A stretch of DNA of 64,000 bases from Olleya marilimosa CAM030 (GTDB taxonomy: Bacteria > Bacteroidota > Bacteroidia > Flavobacteriales > Flavobacteriaceae): NCBI RefSeq assembly GCF_000518485.1, contig NZ_JADR01000010.1, forward strand, positions 62,001 to 126,000, read 5' to 3'. Under the pieces are notes generated by a model. That model searched no databases. It saw only the letters and a program-made list of their open reading frames with translations, and was not told the origin of the DNA. Position 1 is the first letter of the stretch. Each line of letters starts with the position of its first letter. Of this stretch, positions 8,268 through 16,390 are shown piece after piece. The translations under genes and the position numbers were made by a program.

Positions 8268-9929
8268 ATGACAGAGTTTATTAGAAAAATAGTTCCAAAT
8301 GCAAAAGATGATGTATTAGCAGGAATAACCGTGTCTTTAGCGATGATTCCAGAGGTAGTAGCATTTGCTTTTGTTGCGCAAATAGATCCTTTAATGGCAT
8401 TATCAGGTGCTTTTATTATAGGTTTAATTACAGCTATATTTGGAGGTAGACCAGGATTAATATCTGGAGCAGCAGGTGCTGTTGCAGTTATTTTTGTAAG
8501 CATGATTGCAGATGGACATACTAAAGGTATGCTAATGGATACACCTATTGAAAACATGGGGTTTTTCTATCTGATGGCTTGTGTGGTCTTAATGGGAATT
8601 ATACAAATTTTTGCAGGTGTTTTTAAATTGGGACGTTTTGTTAGGTTAATTCCGCATCCTGTAATGATGGGATTTGTAAACGGTTTGTCTATCGTTATTT
8701 TTATGGCTCAGGTAAAAATGTTTTCTCATAAATCCTTAAAAGTGTCTGATGCAGGAGTAAACGAATATGTAAGTACATACATGCAAGGCTCTGAGTTGTA
8801 TACCATGATTGGGTTGGTATTGTTAACTATGGGAATTATTTGGGGATTACCTAAAATCACTAAAAAATTACCTGCAGCTTTAACCGCTATTTTAGTAACC
8901 AGTTTAATTGTTATTGGTTTTAATATGGATGTGTCTACAGTGGGATCTTATATCGTCGAAGGAGGAGGAACAGGGTTGAAAGGAGAGTTTCCAACACCAA
9001 ACATGGAGCTTTGGGAGAAATTACCATTTAATTTAGATACTTTAAAGTTTATTGCTTTACCTGCTTTTTTAGCAGCATCTGTTGGATTAATTGAGTCTTT
9101 AATGACTATGAATTTAGTTGACGAATTAACAGAAACTAGAGGAAACGGAAACAGAGAATGTGTTGCGCAAGGTGCAGGAAATATTGTGTCTGGTCTATTT
9201 GGCGGTACAGGAGGTTGTGGTATGATTGGTCAAACAGTTATTAATATTAACGCTGGTGGACGTGGTAGATTATCTGGTATTATGATGGCTGTAACCTTAT
9301 TGTCTTTTATTTTATTTGCAGATAAGTTAATAGAAATGGTGCCAATTGCAGCTTTAGTTGGTGTAATGTTTATGATGGTTGTTGAAACCTTTGCTTGGTC
9401 TAGTTTTAGAATATTAAAAAAAATACCAATGTCTGATGCTGTTGTATTAATTACAGTGTCATTAGTAACAGTATTTGTGGATTTAGCGGTTGCTGTTTTT
9501 ATTGGAGTTATAATTTCGGCTTTAGTATTTGCATGGGAAAATGCTAAAAAGATTAGAGCTAGAAAACGTTTTAAAGAAGATGGTACTAAAGTTTATGAAA
9601 TTTGGGGACCATTGTTTTTTGGAAGTATTCAAGCATTTAATGAAAAATTTGATGTTAAAAATGATCCAGAAAAAGTAGAAATTGATTTTGTTGAATCTAG
9701 AATAAGTGATCATTCTGCTTTAGAAGCAATTTTTAATCTCGTTGAAAAATATGAATCAGAAGGTAAGCAAATACGTTTAAAGCATTTAAGCGACGATTGT
9801 AAAGTCTTGCTTTATAAATCTAGTCCTAAATTTAGAGAGGTTGTTGTAGAGGCTATTGATGATCCAAGATATCATTTAGCTGCAAATCCAGAAGATTTTC
9901 CAAAACCGTTATCAGAATATAAATTTTAA
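8268..9929 (+). CDS. SulP-family inorganic anion transporter
   Basis: A 553-residue inner-membrane protein. The first ~425 residues form about a dozen hydrophobic segments typical of SulP permeases, starting with the family-typical DDVLAGITVSLAMIPEVVAF; the segment SGLFGGTGGCGMIGQT is the conserved region near the substrate site. The last ~110 residues form a cytoplasmic STAS-like domain beginning around YEIWGPLFFGS. Members carry sulfate, bicarbonate or other anions, in some cases with sodium. The anion cannot be told from sequence. It is transcribed divergently from the metallopeptidase gene, has its own promoter, and is closed by a strong terminator, so it is a single-gene unit. Confidence 0.9.
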   Translation: MTEFIRKIVPNAKDDVLAGITVSLAMIPEVVAFAFVAQIDPLMALSGAFIIGLITAIFGGRPGLISGAAGAVAVIFVSMIADGHTKGMLMDTPIENMGFFYLMACVVLMGIIQIFAGVFKLGRFVRLIPHPVMMGFVNGLSIVIFMAQVKMFSHKSLKVSDAGVNEYVSTYMQGSELYTMIGLVLLTMGIIWGLPKITKKLPAALTAILVTSLIVIGFNMDVSTVGSYIVEGGGTGLKGEFPTPNMELWEKLPFNLDTLKFIALPAFLAASVGLIESLMTMNLVDELTETRGNGNRECVAQGAGNIVSGLFGGTGGCGMIGQTVININAGGRGRLSGIMMAVTLLSFILFADKLIEMVPIAALVGVMFMMVVETFAWSSFRILKKIPMSDAVVLITVSLVTVFVDLAVAVFIGVIISALVFAWENAKKIRARKRFKEDGTKVYEIWGPLFFGSIQAFNEKFDVKNDPEKVEIDFVESRISDHSALEAIFNLVEKYESEGKQIRLKHLSDDCKVLLYKSSPKFREVVVEAIDDPRYHLAANPEDFPKPLSEYKF

Positions 9930-9933
9930 TCAC

Positions 9934-9966
9934 AAAAAAGGCGAGCATTTTATGCTCGCCTTTTTT
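9934..9966. terminator. Bidirectional intrinsic terminator
   Basis: A 9-bp GC-rich stem (GGCGAGCAT 9940-9948 with ATGCTCGCC 9952-9960) is flanked by six A and six T, lying between the convergent SulP and coaD genes. Confidence 0.92.
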
Positions 9967-9977
9967 GCAATGTATGG

Positions 9978-10433
9978 TTATTTAACCCTAACACTATCTG
10001 GTACTAAGACAGTGTAGTCTCCATTGTTTCTTATTACTTCTCTAACTATACTAGAGCTTATGTAAGATGTTCTGGCAGCAGTTAATAAAAATACAGTTTC
10101 TATTTTTGAAAGTTTTCTGTTTGTATGCGCTATTGCTTTTTCAAACTCAAAATCAGCAGGATTACGTAAACCACGTAAAATAAATTGAGCATTAATCTCT
10201 TTGCAAAAGTCAATAGTTAGACCTTTGTAAGTCATAATTTTTACTTTTGGTTCGTCTTTAAAGGTCTCTTCTAAAAAACGTTTTCTGTCTTCTAAAGAAA
10301 ACATATATTTTTTCTCTGAGTTTACACCTATGGCAACTATAACTTCGTCAAAAAGTTTGACACCTCGTTTAATTATGTCTAAATGGCCAAGTGTAATAGG
10401 ATCAAAAGATCCAGGAAAAAGTGCTCGTCTCAT
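9978..10433 (-). CDS. coaD: Phosphopantetheine adenylyltransferase
   Basis: A 151-residue enzyme of coenzyme A synthesis: it transfers AMP from ATP to 4'-phosphopantetheine, giving dephospho-CoA. The nucleotidyltransferase signature is intact: PGSFDP (7-12), TLGH (14-17, the HxGH position) and ISSSIVRE (about 126-133). Length is typical. It lies 11 bases downstream of the zinc-ribbon membrane protein gene, on the same strand, and may be read from a transcript shared with ddl; no functional link with those neighbours is obvious. Confidence 0.97.
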   Translation of the reverse strand: MRRALFPGSFDPITLGHLDIIKRGVKLFDEVIVAIGVNSEKKYMFSLEDRKRFLEETFKDEPKVKIMTYKGLTIDFCKEINAQFILRGLRNPADFEFEKAIAHTNRKLSKIETVFLLTAARTSYISSSIVREVIRNNGDYTVLVPDSVRVK

Positions 10434-10444
10434 GTTATATGTAT

Positions 10445-11053
10445 TTAATCTCTATCCACTTCATAAATAAACTCTTGTTCAAAAAGGGTTTGTATTTCTT
10501 CCTTAGAGTAGCCATCTATTTCTGTGGTATAATTTTCAGTCTTATTTATTTTATAGATTTTGGATTTTCTGTCTATTTCGTAATCATTAAAAACAACATA
10601 AACACTATCCGTAGTGACTTTAGTAATCTTCATTGAAGTGTAGTAGCCTGTTTGTGATGCTTTAACAGAATAAACATCTCCAATCATAGGTTGTTGGATA
10701 TATAATTTATCGTTTTCTGCATCCTTTTTACTTAAATACGTAGCTAAAGTTATTGCAATAGCTATAAGTATTAAGCCACTAAAATACCATAACGGAAACC
10801 TTACGCCTGCTTTTTCTAATTCAAATTTTTGCTTGATTTGTTCAGGTAATTCTTTTAGGTTATAAGTGCGTTTACAATGGTTGCATTCTAAAACATAAGT
10901 TTTACCAATAGGAAATAAAGGTATCCAATACACGTAGGCATACTTACCATAAATACCATAGTGCATGGTCTGTCCTTCTGTACAATTAGGACATTTAACA
11001 TTAATAAGTTGACCTTCTTTAAGTTTACTAGCTTTACTTCCGTAAAAAACCAT
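10445..11053 (-). CDS. Zinc-ribbon membrane protein of unknown function
   Basis: A 202-residue protein. Two Cys pairs (CPNC near residue 20 and CNHC near residue 57) form a probable zinc ribbon in the N-terminal ~65 residues. A single membrane helix follows at roughly 87-108 (WYFSGLILIAIAITLATYL). The remaining ~90 residues are soluble, rich in charged and beta-prone sequence, and contain a short region of charged DYEIDRKSKIYKI. I do not recognise a function; a membrane-tethered zinc-binding protein is all that can be said. It sits between coaD and ddl on one strand with short spacers, suggesting cotranscription. Confidence 0.7.
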   Translation of the reverse strand: MVFYGSKASKLKEGQLINVKCPNCTEGQTMHYGIYGKYAYVYWIPLFPIGKTYVLECNHCKRTYNLKELPEQIKQKFELEKAGVRFPLWYFSGLILIAIAITLATYLSKKDAENDKLYIQQPMIGDVYSVKASQTGYYTSMKITKVTTDSVYVVFNDYEIDRKSKIYKINKTENYTTEIDGYSKEEIQTLFEQEFIYEVDRD

Positions 11054-11092
11054 GTTGTTTGGGGATTTGGTTAGTTAATAAATATAAACTAT

Positions 11093-12067
11093 TTATTTTA
11101 AAGCTTCTTCTATAGCATTACTAAACAAATCTGCCATACTTATTCCAGCAACTTGTGCTTGTTGTGGCAATATACTAGCATTAGTAAGACCAGGAATAGT
11201 ATTCATTTCTAATAAATGTGGTTCGTTATTTTTAAAAATGTATTCACTTCTTGAAAAACCAGTCATTTTTAAAATTTCATATACCTTTTTTGCAACCGTA
11301 TTTACTTTGTCTTCTTGTACTTTAGTTAATCTTGCAGGTGTTATTTCTTGAGATTTACCTAAGTATTTAGCTTCGTAATCAAAAAAATCATTTTCGCTAA
11401 CAATCTCTGTAATTGGTAATACTTTAGTTTCGCCTTTATAAGTAATAACACCTACAGATACCTCAGTACCATCTAAAAAAGATTCTATAATTATCTCGTC
11501 ATCTTCTTTAAAAGCGTGGTCAATTGCCTGTTGAAGGTCTTCTTTTTTATGCACTTTAGTAATACCAAAACTACTTCCGGCTTTATTAGCTTTTACAAAA
11601 CAAGGTAATCCAACTTTGGCGATAATGTCCTCTTCATTTACGGAATCACCTAAATTTAGGTAATAGCTTTCAGCAGTTAAAATTCCGTAAGGTTTTAAAA
11701 TACTTAAACAGTCTCTCTTATTAAAAGTAACAGCAGCCTGATACATGCCACAACTAGTATGAGGTAAGTTTAATAATTTAAAATAGCCTTGCATATAACC
11801 ATCCTCTCCTGGACTACCATGGATAGCATTAAAAACACAATCAAAAGTAATTTTATTATTGTCTATAGTTACAGAAAAATCGTTTTTATCAATAGCAAAT
11901 TCTTGATCTGCATCGTCCACATACACCCATTTGTCTTTAAAGATATGTATGCGATAGGCATTATATTTAGTCTTATCTAAATTTTGATATACCACGTTTC
12001 CGCTGGTAAGAGAGATTTTATATTCACTAGAATAACCTCCCATTATTATGGCAATGTTTTTTTTCAT
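11093..12067 (-). CDS. ddl: D-alanine--D-alanine ligase
   Basis: A 324-residue ATP-grasp ligase making D-Ala-D-Ala for peptidoglycan in the cytoplasm. Landmarks are IIMGGYSSEYKISL at the N-terminus, the substrate-site AIHGSPGEDG, the ATP loop KANKAGSSFGI and the C-terminal EMNTIPGLTN. Length is close to the family norm. It is transcribed divergently from the PASTA-protein gene with 126 bases between them. That neighbour is also a likely peptidoglycan-binding protein, so a shared cell-wall theme is plausible. Confidence 0.97.
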   Translation of the reverse strand: MKKNIAIIMGGYSSEYKISLTSGNVVYQNLDKTKYNAYRIHIFKDKWVYVDDADQEFAIDKNDFSVTIDNNKITFDCVFNAIHGSPGEDGYMQGYFKLLNLPHTSCGMYQAAVTFNKRDCLSILKPYGILTAESYYLNLGDSVNEEDIIAKVGLPCFVKANKAGSSFGITKVHKKEDLQQAIDHAFKEDDEIIIESFLDGTEVSVGVITYKGETKVLPITEIVSENDFFDYEAKYLGKSQEITPARLTKVQEDKVNTVAKKVYEILKMTGFSRSEYIFKNNEPHLLEMNTIPGLTNASILPQQAQVAGISMADLFSNAIEEALK

Positions 12068-12167
12068 TTAAATCTAAATTATTTCAGATATTCAATAAAC
12101 CATTAAAATATTCGTTTTGTAAAAATATCATTTATTTTATTCCGAAGATAAAACCTTTTAGTTTTTA

Positions 12168-12175
12168 TATATTTG
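12168..12175 (+). promoter_or_regulatory. Probable -7 element upstream of the PASTA gene
   Basis: TATATTTG matches the TAnnTTTG element and ends 18 bases before the ATG. No convincing TTTG lies 19 bases upstream, so the call rests on one element. Confidence 0.4.
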
Positions 12176-12193
12176 CCTACAAAAATTAGTTAA

Positions 12194-12757
12194 ATGAGTG
12201 TCATCAATTTTCTTAAAAGTAAAGTGTTTTTTAAGCAATTAGCAATAGCAGTAGTTGCTGTGGTTGTTTTAGTGTTTTTAATGCTTAAGTGGTTAAATAT
12301 AACTACAAATAATAACGAGTTTGAAACGGTTCCGGATTTGACAGGAAAATCGATCGAAGTTGCAAATATCGAGTTGGAAAAAAACAACTTGGTTATGCAA
12401 ATTCAAGATTCGGCTAATTTTAATCCTAATTATCCTAAATTTTCAGTGATAGAGCAAGATCCAAAAGCAAATGCTAAAGTCAAAGAAAATCGTAAAATAT
12501 ACATTACATTAAACCCATCAGGATACCGTAAAATAGCAGTGCCTGATTTAAGTCATAAAAGTTATAGACAAGCAAAACCAACTATTGAGGCTTTAGGTTT
12601 TAAAATAGGAAAAACAATATATGTTGACCATATTGGAAAAGATATGGTTAGAGAGTTACGCCATAAAGGAGAAACATTAAAACCTAACACAAAACTGCCT
12701 AAAACAGCAGTGATAGATGTCGTGTTGGGTAACGGTAACCGTCCAGGAGGCAATTAA
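12194..12757 (+). CDS. Membrane-anchored PASTA-domain protein
   Basis: A 187-residue protein with a short cytoplasmic N-terminus, one membrane helix (about 18-36, IAVVAVVVLVFLML), then two extracytoplasmic PASTA repeats: one from about residue 45 (TVPDLTGKSIEVANIEL) and one from about 117 (AVPDLSHKSYRQAKPTI). PASTA domains bind peptidoglycan or its precursors and are usually attached to Ser/Thr kinases or penicillin-binding proteins. Here there is no enzymatic domain. It lies 3 bases before the pseudouridine synthase gene, so they form an operon, and is divergent from ddl. A role as a cell-wall sensor or scaffold is inferred. Confidence 0.85.
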   Translation: MSVINFLKSKVFFKQLAIAVVAVVVLVFLMLKWLNITTNNNEFETVPDLTGKSIEVANIELEKNNLVMQIQDSANFNPNYPKFSVIEQDPKANAKVKENRKIYITLNPSGYRKIAVPDLSHKSYRQAKPTIEALGFKIGKTIYVDHIGKDMVRELRHKGETLKPNTKLPKTAVIDVVLGNGNRPGGN

Positions 12758-12760
12758 ATT

Positions 12761-13798
12761 ATGGAGGACTACACACCAGAATTACAAGAAGAAGATGCAG
12801 ATGGACTATTTGAACATCATTCTTTTATAGCAGACAAAGGTCAAAAACCATTACGTATTGATAAATGGTTAATGAACAAAATAGAAAACGCAACACGTAA
12901 CAAAATACAAGATGCAGCCAAAAACGGTAGTATATTTGTAAACGACGTACCAGTTAAATCTAATTATAAGGTTAAACCGGAAGACGTTATTGCAGTACGT
13001 TTTGAGCATCCACCACATGAAAACCTATTGGTAGGAGAAGATTTACCATTAGACATAGTCTATGAGGACGACCAATTATTAGTCGTTAATAAACCAGCAG
13101 GTATGGTTGTACATCCAGGACATGGTAATTATTCTGGGACGTTAATTAATGCATTAATATTTCATTTTGACAATCTACCAAACAACTCAAGCGATCGTCC
13201 AGGACTAGTCCATAGGATTGATAAAGACACTTCAGGGTTATTAGTTATAGCAAAAACAGAAGTCGCTATGGCACATTTGTCAGCACAGTTTAAAGCTAAA
13301 ACTAGCGAGCGTGAATATGTAGCAATAGTTTGGGGTAATATGGATGAGGAAGAAGGTACCATAGAAGGTAACATTGGACGTCATCCAAAAAACAGACTGC
13401 AAAACACAGTTTACTTAGACGACGATGCAGACAAAGGTAAACCAGCAGTAACACACTATAAAGTAATAGAACGTTTAGGCTACGTTACTTTAGTAAGCTG
13501 TAAGCTAGAAACAGGACGTACACATCAAATACGTGTCCACATGAAGCATATAGGACACACCTTGTTTAACGACGAGCGTTATGGCGGAAACCTGATACTA
13601 AAAGGAACCACGTTTACCAAGTACAAACAATTTGTAGACAACTGTTTTAAAGTATTACCACGTCAAGCCCTACATGCAAAAACACTAGGCTTTGTGCATC
13701 CTACAACAAATAAATTTATGAGTTTTGAGTCTGACATTCCAGACGATATTCAAGAATGTATAGAAAAGTGGAGAGGCTATTCCAAACACATGGAATAA
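12761..13798 (+). CDS. RluA-family 23S rRNA pseudouridine synthase (RluD-like)
   Basis: A 345-residue RNA-modifying enzyme. An S4 RNA-binding domain occupies about residues 31-76 (LRIDKWLMN...), followed by the catalytic RluA domain with the signature HRIDKDTSG; Asp154 is the nucleophile. RGRTHQIRVH-like sequence (GRTHQIRVHMKHIG) is the second conserved block. Enzymes with this layout (RluD, and RluC) isomerise uridines of 23S rRNA; RluD is the best fit by architecture and length but the site cannot be proven. An acidic extension of ~25 residues precedes the S4 domain. It is cotranscribed with the PASTA gene and followed by a structured intergenic repeat. Confidence 0.88.
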   Translation: MEDYTPELQEEDADGLFEHHSFIADKGQKPLRIDKWLMNKIENATRNKIQDAAKNGSIFVNDVPVKSNYKVKPEDVIAVRFEHPPHENLLVGEDLPLDIVYEDDQLLVVNKPAGMVVHPGHGNYSGTLINALIFHFDNLPNNSSDRPGLVHRIDKDTSGLLVIAKTEVAMAHLSAQFKAKTSEREYVAIVWGNMDEEEGTIEGNIGRHPKNRLQNTVYLDDDADKGKPAVTHYKVIERLGYVTLVSCKLETGRTHQIRVHMKHIGHTLFNDERYGGNLILKGTTFTKYKQFVDNCFKVLPRQALHAKTLGFVHPTTNKFMSFESDIPDDIQECIEKWRGYSKHME

Positions 13799-13813
13799 GA
13801 TGTACCACATAAT

Positions 13814-13927
13814 TTGGGCGTTACCACAAGGGTCGCGCTATCCATTATATCTTTTTTTGCCATATATGGCAGCAAAAAAAGGATGTCATTACTATCGCTA
13901 ACGCAAAACTTAGCGATAGTAAACGCA
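13814..13927. repeat. Structured intergenic element, copy A
   Basis: This noncoding stretch begins GGGCGTTAC (13816-13824) and contains two adjacent stem-loops. The first is a 10-bp stem, CTTTTTTTGC (13851-13860) with GCAAAAAAAG (13872-13881), around an inner ATATAT palindrome. The second is a perfect 11-bp stem, ACTATCGCTAA (13891-13901) with TTAGCGATAGT (13910-13920). A diverged relative lies at 21893-22050. It resembles interspersed elements I believe occur between genes in other flavobacteria; no open reading frame is present. Confidence 0.6.
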
Positions 13928-14010
13928 CATTTTAATATATAAAATTACTATAGTTTCAGCTTTTATAAAGGTCATATAATTTGTATTTTTATATCAGAAA
14001 TAAAAACATA

Positions 14011-14769
14011 ATGAAACTAGTTATATCTCCAGCAAAATCTCTTGATTTTGAAAGCAAATTACCTACAGTAAAAGCAACACAACCTCTATTTTTAGAGCAA
14101 TCCACAAAATTAAATAAGGTATTAAAAAAGCAGAAGCCTAAAGATTTATCTCAATTAATGAGTATTAGCGATAATTTAGCGCAATTAAATTACAATCGTA
14201 ATCAAGATTGGATACTACCTTTTACTAAAGATAATGCACGTCCAGCAATGTATGCTTTTAATGGAGATGTTTATAAAGGCTTAGATGCCTATAATATTGC
14301 AGAAGATAGGCTAGACCTTGCCCAAGATACTATCAGGATTTTATCAGGATTATATGGTGTTTTAAAACCATTAGACTTAATACAACCCTACAGATTAGAA
14401 ATGGGAACAAAACTAGCAGTAGGAAGCAATAAAAATCTATACGAATTTTGGAAAAAAGATATAGTTAAGTCCTTAAATGAAGAACTTGAAGACAACGAAG
14501 TATTTCTTAATTTAGCCAGTAACGAGTATTTTAAAGCTATAGATACAAAAGCACTTAAAGTACCAGTCGTAACAGCAAATTTTAAAGAATTTAAAAACGG
14601 TAAACTTAAAATAATATCGTTTTATGCCAAAGAGGCTAGAGGTTTAATGGCTAAATACGTTATCGATACTAACGCACAAACCATAGAGGACTTAAAACAA
14701 TTTAATTACGATAATTACCAATTTGATGGAAACCTCTCAACCGAAAAAGACTTGGTCTTTACAAGATAA
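14011..14769 (+). CDS. yaaA: YaaA family (DUF328) peroxide-stress protein
   Basis: The ATG at 14011 is chosen over an upstream TTG (13981) because family members begin directly with a sequence like MKLVISPAKSLDF; this gives 252 residues. Conserved blocks include SPAKSLDFE, MYAFNGDVYKGLDA, LSGLYGVLKPLDLIQPYRLEMGT, NLASNEYFKAI and AKEARGLMAKY. In E. coli the homologue lowers free iron and limits oxidative DNA damage, and it binds DNA; the same role is inferred here. The last 44 bases overlap the next reading frame, so translation of the two is probably coupled. Confidence 0.93.
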   Translation: MKLVISPAKSLDFESKLPTVKATQPLFLEQSTKLNKVLKKQKPKDLSQLMSISDNLAQLNYNRNQDWILPFTKDNARPAMYAFNGDVYKGLDAYNIAEDRLDLAQDTIRILSGLYGVLKPLDLIQPYRLEMGTKLAVGSNKNLYEFWKKDIVKSLNEELEDNEVFLNLASNEYFKAIDTKALKVPVVTANFKEFKNGKLKIISFYAKEARGLMAKYVIDTNAQTIEDLKQFNYDNYQFDGNLSTEKDLVFTR

Positions 14770-15064
14770 TAAACGTACCCAAGCAGAACGCGACTTGTTT
14801 AAAGCAACAGGTAAGCCTAAAAAAAACAAGAATGTAACCTATCTACTATCAGTAATTGGTGCCTTATTATTAGTTAGTTTTATACTGCCTAAATTATACG
14901 ATGAGGTGATAACGATTTGTATAACAGATACCATATGTTTAAATTCTGAGCATAACTACATATTATATCCACTGTATATTTTTTGTACTATAGTGGTGCT
15001 TATTTTGGCTATTTATGGTGCTTACGTAGTTGGTAAAAAAATAGGAGAAAAGTTTAAGGTCTAA
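14726..15064 (+). CDS. Small two-helix membrane protein of unknown function
   Basis: A 112-residue protein starting at ATG 14726, inside the end of yaaA in another frame (a TTG one codon earlier is also possible). The N-terminal third is polar and Lys-rich; two hydrophobic helices follow (about 38-55, VTYLLSVIGALLLVSFIL, and about 82-101). I do not recognise the family. Overlap with yaaA implies coupling. Its last 11 bases overlap the end of the convergent THX gene. Confidence 0.6.
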   Translation: METSQPKKTWSLQDNKRTQAERDLFKATGKPKKNKNVTYLLSVIGALLLVSFILPKLYDEVITICITDTICLNSEHNYILYPLYIFCTIVVLILAIYGAYVVGKKIGEKFKV

Positions 15065-15191
15065 CTGTATCTTTTTTGTCTACATTAATTTTGGTTTCTG
15101 GTTTTACACGTTTTTTAATTCGTGGACGTCTAGCACCAAATGTACCTCTGTTAATTTTTCCTCGTTTAGATTTTTTGTCTCCTTTACCCAT
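15054..15191 (-). CDS. 30S ribosomal protein THX
   Basis: A 45-codon gene on the minus strand: it starts MGKGDKKSKRGKINRGTFG, continues ARRPRIKKRVKPETK and ends KKDTVRP. The strongly basic composition and the GKGDKKS/RGKI.RGT.G pattern match the small THX protein family of the 30S subunit found across Bacteroidota, where it fills a cavity near the head of the subunit. The spacing from the flanking genes leaves room for its own promoter upstream of 15191. The 3' end overlaps the convergent membrane-protein gene by 11 bases. Confidence 0.85.
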   Translation of the reverse strand: MGKGDKKSKRGKINRGTFGARRPRIKKRVKPETKINVDKKDTVRP

Positions 15192-15308
15192 AGTTTCTAT
15201 ATTTTAAATTATAGTATAAGGTAGTAAATACACAATTTTTAAACAAAGTTATAATATTAAAGTTGTTATAAAGTTTGCCTTCAGTCTGTATTATCATTAA
15301 ATTATAAG

Positions 15309-16016
15309 ATGTTTAAACACACGCATCCCTATCCACCATTTATTAAAAAAGATACTACAAAACTTATAGTCGGTACTTTACCACCACCACGTTTTTCAAC
15401 AGGACAATTATTAGATAAAGATGTAGACTTTTGTTATGGAAGTTATTATAATAGCTTGTGGTTATATATTGATAAAATTCATAATTTAGGTTTGCGTTAT
15501 GATAATTCTCAAGAAGCCATACAACAACGAAAGCATTTTTTAATACAAAATAAAATAGGTGTTTGTGACATTGTAGCTAGTGCAGAGCGACAAAAAATAG
15601 ATGCTTCAGACATAGGTATGACTAATATTAAGTTACGCGATCTTATAGGTTATCTACTTAAGTATCCAAATATTGACACCCTACTATTTACAGGAGGTAA
15701 CAGTAAAAATGGACCTGAATATTTTTTCAGAAAACATATTAAAGACTATAATATTTCTTTAAAGTTAGTATCCAAAATCACGCCTAAAATTCATCAGTTT
15801 AAATTACCTAATACGGTAAATACAGTTGAAAATAGCAAAGAGGATTTAACAAACTTTAAAAATGAGCGATTAATTAAAACTGTATCGCTAACCTCTGGGT
15901 CAGGAGCAGCAAATATCGCAATTGGCAGTAATCCCTTATATAAGCAGTTAAAGGCTAAAGACCCAAGTTTTAATACTTTTGATTTTAGGGTTATGCAGTA
16001 TAGTGAGTATTTTTAA
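15309..16016 (+). CDS. Uracil-DNA glycosylase superfamily-like protein
   Basis: A 235-residue protein I assign to the uracil-DNA glycosylase fold from two spaced segments: LIVGTLPPPRF (about 19-29), resembling the motif 1 strand and loop that binds the extrahelical base, and TSGSGAANIAIG (about 197-208), resembling the leucine/intercalating loop of motif 2. CYGSYYNSLW between them fits the conserved aromatic region. It may excise damaged or deaminated bases, but the catalytic residue is not certain, so activity is inferred. It is a single gene, and its stop overlaps the stop of the next, convergent gene by 3 bases. Confidence 0.6.
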   Translation: MFKHTHPYPPFIKKDTTKLIVGTLPPPRFSTGQLLDKDVDFCYGSYYNSLWLYIDKIHNLGLRYDNSQEAIQQRKHFLIQNKIGVCDIVASAERQKIDASDIGMTNIKLRDLIGYLLKYPNIDTLLFTGGNSKNGPEYFFRKHIKDYNISLKLVSKITPKIHQFKLPNTVNTVENSKEDLTNFKNERLIKTVSLTSGSGAANIAIGSNPLYKQLKAKDPSFNTFDFRVMQYSEYF

Positions 16017-16381
16017 AGGGTCCCTAACAGCGTTAAAACTATACCTATTATAGCTGGAAGAGCTTGTATGAAAAATATTTTTTTAGATACGCTTAAAGCG
16101 CCATAAACACCAGCAATAGCTACACAACTTAAAAAAAACAATCTAATATTTGATTGCCATTCAGGGTTACTAATAAAAAAAGTCCATAATAATCCTGCTG
16201 CTAAAAACCCATTGTACAAGCCTTGGTTGGCAGCCATACTTTTTGTAGGTTTAAATAAATCTTTAGGAAAAGTTTTAAAAACTTTACGTCCAGTAGTTTC
16301 CCAAGCAAACATTTCAAAGTATAAAAAGTAGAAGTGTAAAACAGTTACAAAACCTACAATAAATTTAAGTAATATCTCCAT
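16013..16381 (-). CDS. DUF1304 family integral membrane protein
   Basis: A 122-residue, four-helix membrane protein with the DUF1304 hallmarks: an N-terminal helix with HFYFLYFEMFAWET and then AANQGLYNGFLAAGLLW. Function is unknown in the family. It is 9 bases downstream of the FMN-binding regulator gene on the same strand, so it is probably cotranscribed with it. Confidence 0.85.
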   Translation of the reverse strand: MEILLKFIVGFVTVLHFYFLYFEMFAWETTGRKVFKTFPKDLFKPTKSMAANQGLYNGFLAAGLLWTFFISNPEWQSNIRLFFLSCVAIAGVYGALSVSKKIFFIQALPAIIGIVLTLLGTL

Positions 16382-16390
16382 AGTTTTATT

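Noticed and set aside
8210-8557. Minus-strand reading frame over the start of the SulP gene
   Set aside because: It is a shadow of the SulP coding frame; its residue composition is biased and no family is recognisable.
13891-13920. Second hairpin of copy A as the terminator of the pseudouridine synthase gene
   Set aside because: It is followed by GTAAACGCAC rather than T bases.
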